Source of the DNA: CAZUZD01 sp964624465 | GTDB lineage: Bacteria > Planctomycetota > Planctomycetia > Isosphaerales > Isosphaeraceae | DNA length: 24,810 bases | Assembly (NCBI GenBank): GCA_964624465.1 | Contig: CAZUZD010000056.1 | Span: 1-24,810 of the forward strand | Direction of reading: 5' to 3' | Shown: piece after piece, positions 22,521 through 24,810 of the stretch | How the letters are laid out: the number at the start of each line of letters is the position of its first letter | How positions within the stretch are numbered: position 1 is the stretch's first letter | Made by a program: the position numbers and the translations under genes | The notes under the pieces: model-generated | What the model was told of the DNA's origin: nothing | Databases searched by the model: none | What the model saw: only the letters and a program-made list of their open reading frames with translations

Positions 22521-23759
22521 TCAGCCGGTCTGGACCGGACCGGCCACCAGCGCCGATCCTCGGGCGTGGGCCCGGGGCAGCCAGTCGGGCAGGCGGGCGA
22601 ACTGGCGGTCGATCATCCGGTCGAAGACCCAGCCGAAGGCGATCGAGGCGAGCAGCCCGAGGGGCAGGACGAGCATCAGCCTGGGCCAGAAGTCGGTCAC
22701 GCCCGCGGCATTGAGCGCCGAGGCGACCAGGATGCAGATCGGCAGGTGGGTCAGGTAGATGCTGTATGAGATCCGACCGCAGGCCCGGAGCGGGGCCGTC
22801 GCCGCGAGGCTCGCCAGCGTGGCGTCGTGCTTCCGCAACGCCACCAGCAGCAGGGCAAACAGGCCGGCGGCGGCGGTCTCGCGGGCGTCGTTCCAGAAGC
22901 CGCCGACCATCAGGACCGCGAGCGTCAGGTCCAGCGCCAGGCGAGCCGACCGCGACTTCACCCGGTACAGCCGCCAGTAGACGATCATCCCGGCTGCGAA
23001 CAGGTGCCACCGGAAGAGGAACAGCCCGTCCCAGTTGGGCAGCGAGCCGACGTCGAACAGCATCAGGCCGACGGCCAGCAACAGGCCGGTGACCAGCGCC
23101 AGGCCCAGGTGGAGCCGACCGACACAGACGAGCATCGTCAGGCCGCCGATCAGGTAAAACTGCTCCTGGTAGCAGAGCGTCCAGGCGACCCGGGTGAACA
23201 GGAGCGGCTCGCCCTCCATCACGAACGGGCGCCAGATCTCGGTCAGGCTCAGGTTTCCAAGCCATTGGGCCGCGGTCAGCTGGCTGACCGAGGCCAGCTC
23301 CAGCGAGTAGCTGTTGCGGTGCCAGCTCTCGAGGCCGAGCCGGTCGAGGCCGGAGACGATCAGCGCGAATACGGCGACCGCCGCCCAGTATGGAGGGAAA
23401 ATTCTCCAGGTGCGGCGACCGAGGAAGTACCAGGCCGACTGCCCGTTGCGGCGGCACGACTCCAGGCTGGCCACCATGCAGAAGCCGCTGATCACGAAGA
23501 ACATCGGCGAGGCGATGTGCAGCTTGAAGAACATCACGATGGCCGTCCGGAGCGGCGCCAGCGGACCAACCCCGTAATCGTGACCGGTCCAGAGCGCCAC
23601 GCTGAGGTGTTCCAGGACCACGAACAGGCAGAAGATGCCGCGGAAGAGGTCGAGCGACTGGTAACGCGGCGTGCCCGTCTGGGTCGGGAACGGCACCGGC
23701 GGGCCACCCTGGGTGGGCCGGGGCGTCGTGACCAGTCGTGGGCAGGCGAATGCGCTCAT
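22521..23759 (-). CDS. Membrane acyltransferase, acyltransferase-3 (OafA/YrhL-like) family
   Basis: 412 residues. The family transfers acyl (often acetyl) groups to sugars of lipopolysaccharide, exopolysaccharide or peptidoglycan at the membrane. After a 30-residue Pro/Thr-rich lead, the signature YQSLDLFRGIFCLFVVLEHLSVALW (33-57) contains the catalytic-type His at the end of TM1 (Glu-His). IASPMFFVISGFCMVASLES with GRRTWRIFPPYWAAV is the second conserved block, including the Arg-x-x-Arg-I-x-P motif. About ten membrane segments follow, ending in ACGRISYSIYLTHLPICILVAS, the usual TM9 block. The start is ATG 23759 with GGAAG 12 bases upstream. It stands alone; the acceptor is unknown. It ends 275 bases before rpsB. 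Confidence 0.92.
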   Translation of the reverse strand: MSAFACPRLVTTPRPTQGGPPVPFPTQTGTPRYQSLDLFRGIFCLFVVLEHLSVALWTGHDYGVGPLAPLRTAIVMFFKLHIASPMFFVISGFCMVASLESCRRNGQSAWYFLGRRTWRIFPPYWAAVAVFALIVSGLDRLGLESWHRNSYSLELASVSQLTAAQWLGNLSLTEIWRPFVMEGEPLLFTRVAWTLCYQEQFYLIGGLTMLVCVGRLHLGLALVTGLLLAVGLMLFDVGSLPNWDGLFLFRWHLFAAGMIVYWRLYRVKSRSARLALDLTLAVLMVGGFWNDARETAAAGLFALLLVALRKHDATLASLAATAPLRACGRISYSIYLTHLPICILVASALNAAGVTDFWPRLMLVLPLGLLASIAFGWVFDRMIDRQFARLPDWLPRAHARGSALVAGPVQTG

Positions 23760-24322
23760 TCAACAACTTCCACGGGCAGGCCGGATGCACCGAGAACGGC
23801 GCATGACCTGCAAGGCGATCAACTCGGTGACATCGAGCCGACTCAGGAGAGCAAGGCTCTGCTGGGGCTAGACTTGAGCCGAACGGATCAGGACGGGCGC
23901 TGGGCCCAGTTGCTCGATCCAGAGGTCGGCTCTGCCTCTCGACGGACCCGTGATCGGGCCTACCTTCCATGTGTAGGCGTCAGGGAAGGCGAAGCTGCTC
24001 CCGGTTTTTTCTTTCCGCCCCTCGGGTGCCGGTACTGCCAGATCGTAAGTCCTTTCTGGATAAAGTTCTACGAAAAACGATGGCGGTTCGTGTCGTCCGC
24101 GCCTGCTGACCGAGGCCTCCCTGCCTCGGAGACCCGGGCGCAAGCGTCGCGGTTCCCGGAGTCGAGGGCGGGTCGGGCCACCCCGTGGCGGACGCCCCGG
24201 CAAGCGCCGATCGGCTCGGTTGACCGGGCTGGGACGGGACTCGATAATGCTTCTGGAGGCGTGTGGACCCCGTCCACCGCGGTCGGCCGGCTGAACCACG
24301 CAGCGGGGGAGGCACGGAGCAC
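23760..24322. other. Divergent intergenic region, unusually A/T-rich in the middle
   Basis: 563 bases between the acyltransferase (-) and the zinc-ribbon gene (+). Bases 24003-24080 include T and A tracts rare elsewhere in the window. A 7-bp hairpin (CCGAGGC/GCCTCGG) sits at 24110-24129. On the minus strand, 23868-24092 reads like a protein C-terminus (listed separately). No tRNA or known small RNA is recognised. Confidence 0.45.
23868..24092 (-). pseudogene. Possible relic: C-terminal coding fragment with no convincing start
   Basis: Ending at a TAG (23868), the last 74 codons of this frame read like real protein: PPSFFVELYPERTYDLAV, GRKEKTGSSFAFPDAYTWKVG and RADLWIEQLGPAPVLIRSA. It has balanced aromatics, charged residues and beta-strand spacing. 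Upstream of about 24092 the frame turns into Arg/Pro-rich sequence typical of shadows, with no ATG, GTG or TTG near the transition. About 38% of these 74 codons end in A or T (GTA, CCA, AAA, GAA, TAT), far more than in the neighbouring genes. It could be the tail of a decayed or transferred gene, or a chance frame. No family is recognised. Confidence 0.35.
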
Positions 24323-24810
24323 TTGGATTTCCTGGGCCGAGCGCGTAAGGCGATCAAGGGCTGGTCGAACCAGGAGCCGCCCCGGCCCCAGTTCTTCAGC
24401 GTGGCTTGCCCCGAAGGGCACGCTCTGCGCGGCGTGCGCAATGATGGCTACCAGGCCCTGCGCTGCCCGACCTGCGGCGGTGGTATCTTCGTCCTGCCAC
24501 GAAGCCCCCTGCCCGACCCGCCGGCTCCAGGCCGGCTGAAGGTCCGGCCGACCACCGTCCCGGCAGCCACCCCGCAGGTCCCCGATGACGACGAGCCGCT
24601 CGTCCTGCAGGATCCCACGCCGGTCGAGGAGGCCGAGGAGGTCATCTGGCTGGACGATCCGGCCGGAGCTCCGGGACGAGGGACGGTGCCCGCAGAGGCT
24701 GAAATCCCGGAGGAGTACCGGAACCCCGCCCCGAGTCCCGCTCCTGCACGATCACCGGCGGCGGGGGGACCAGCGCGCCGAGCCGCGCGGCCGGCGAGTC
24801 CGCCCCCCCC
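24323..24810 (+). CDS. Zinc-ribbon protein with Pro/acidic linker, N-terminal part (runs off the window)
   Basis: 162 codons are visible and the frame stays open to the window end. The start is TTG 24323 with GGGGAGG about 10 bases upstream; no ATG is available in frame nearby. Residues 1-20 (DFLGRARKAIKGWSNQEPPR) are basic. Residues 29-51 form a zinc ribbon: CPEGH (C29, H33), then RCPTCGGGIFVLP (C48, C51), meaning C-x3-H-x14-C-x2-C. From 60 onward there is a Pro-rich and then acidic linker (PDDDEPLVLQDPTPVEEAEEVIWLDD), with another Pro/Ala-rich stretch at the edge. No signal peptide. The function is unknown; zinc ribbons of this layout often sit at the N-terminus of larger planctomycete membrane or regulatory proteins, which is inference. 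The final C-run at the edge may be low-quality sequence. Confidence 0.7.
   Translation, partial: MDFLGRARKAIKGWSNQEPPRPQFFSVACPEGHALRGVRNDGYQALRCPTCGGGIFVLPRSPLPDPPAPGRLKVRPTTVPAATPQVPDDDEPLVLQDPTPVEEAEEVIWLDDPAGAPGRGTVPAEAEIPEEYRNPAPSPAPARSPAAGGPARRAARPASPPP

Noticed and set aside
22246..23970. Upstream open extension of the rpsB frame through the acyltransferase gene
   Set aside because: It is the out-of-frame shadow of the acyltransferase; S2 starts at the TTG with a proper ribosome site.
23970..24010. GGGAAGGCGAAGCTGC, briefly considered as part of an SRP RNA
   Set aside because: The conserved GGUCAGG...GGAAGGAAGCAGCC core and flanking helix are not present.
23983..24014. T-tract with a preceding weak hairpin resembling an intrinsic terminator on the plus strand
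   Set aside because: The stem is short and bulged, and no plus-strand gene lies upstream in the region to terminate; on the minus strand it is an A-rich piece of the candidate relic frame.
1..24810. CRISPR arrays, transposons, phage genes, tRNAs, rRNAs
   Set aside because: No direct-repeat/spacer pattern, transposase motif, terminal inverted repeats or tRNA-like T-arm with CCA-end fold was found by eye on either strand.

Overview
The window reads as a high-GC chromosome segment from a planctomycete, most likely of the Isosphaeraceae type. The support comes from gene content: a c-type cytochrome (CIACH) fused to a WD40 propeller, a secreted pre-peptidase C-terminal (PPC) protein, a tandem TIGR03067 protein, an exported protein with an N-terminal LEGRLLLS motif (the planctomycete LEPR-XLL type), and many Asp-box propeller and signal-peptide proteins. 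Nearly all genes end codons in G or C, so long antisense open frames are common and were discarded. The genus is not determinable from the sequence alone.

Layout. 1-240 (-): 5' end of a molybdopterin oxidoreductase with its [4Fe-4S] cysteines. 516-4372 (+): PPC-domain protein followed by the WD40/cytochrome c protein. 4643-5935 (+): LEPR-XLL-type exported protein, ending at a strong hairpin shared with a convergent CPA2 cation/proton antiporter (6009-7761, -). The 5' end of the antiporter is lost in a 10-N assembly gap (7762-7771), which is followed by about 110 bases of suspicious G-rich sequence. 7902-9263 (-): GH1 beta-glycosidase, divergent from a secreted PHP/CehA-like metallohydrolase candidate (9489-11672, +). 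11686-14717 (-): three genes, a DapA-family aldolase/synthase, a tandem TIGR03067 protein and a YCF48-like Asp-box propeller. The extreme N-terminus of the DapA-like protein looks corrupted by C-runs.

15027-17456 (+): a 75-residue unknown protein, a STAS-domain protein, a rhomboid protease with a C-terminal DUF6576-like tail, and a GNAT acetyltransferase whose 3' end overlaps trpD. 17434-22245 (-): the translation cluster rpsB-tsf-pyrH-frr with trpD added at its end. It is driven by a good sigma70-like promoter (TTGACG-17-TAGTGT) about 120 bases before a TTG-started rpsB, and has GC-rich hairpins after rpsB, tsf and frr. 22521-23759 (-): membrane acyltransferase 3. After a roughly 560-base stretch that may hold the tail of a decayed gene, 24323-24810 (+) is the start of a zinc-ribbon protein that runs off the window.

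I found no tRNA, rRNA, CRISPR array, transposase, prophage or defence module. The most useful points for a follow-up reader are the sequence-quality problems at 7762-7880 and 14615-14714, the hairpin-punctuated rpsB cluster with its trailing trpD, the 100-residue low-complexity tail on ribosomal protein S2, the GH1 acid/base motif variant, and a coding-like relic with foreign codon use at 23868-24092. I see no convincing evidence of a wholly new multi-gene system.
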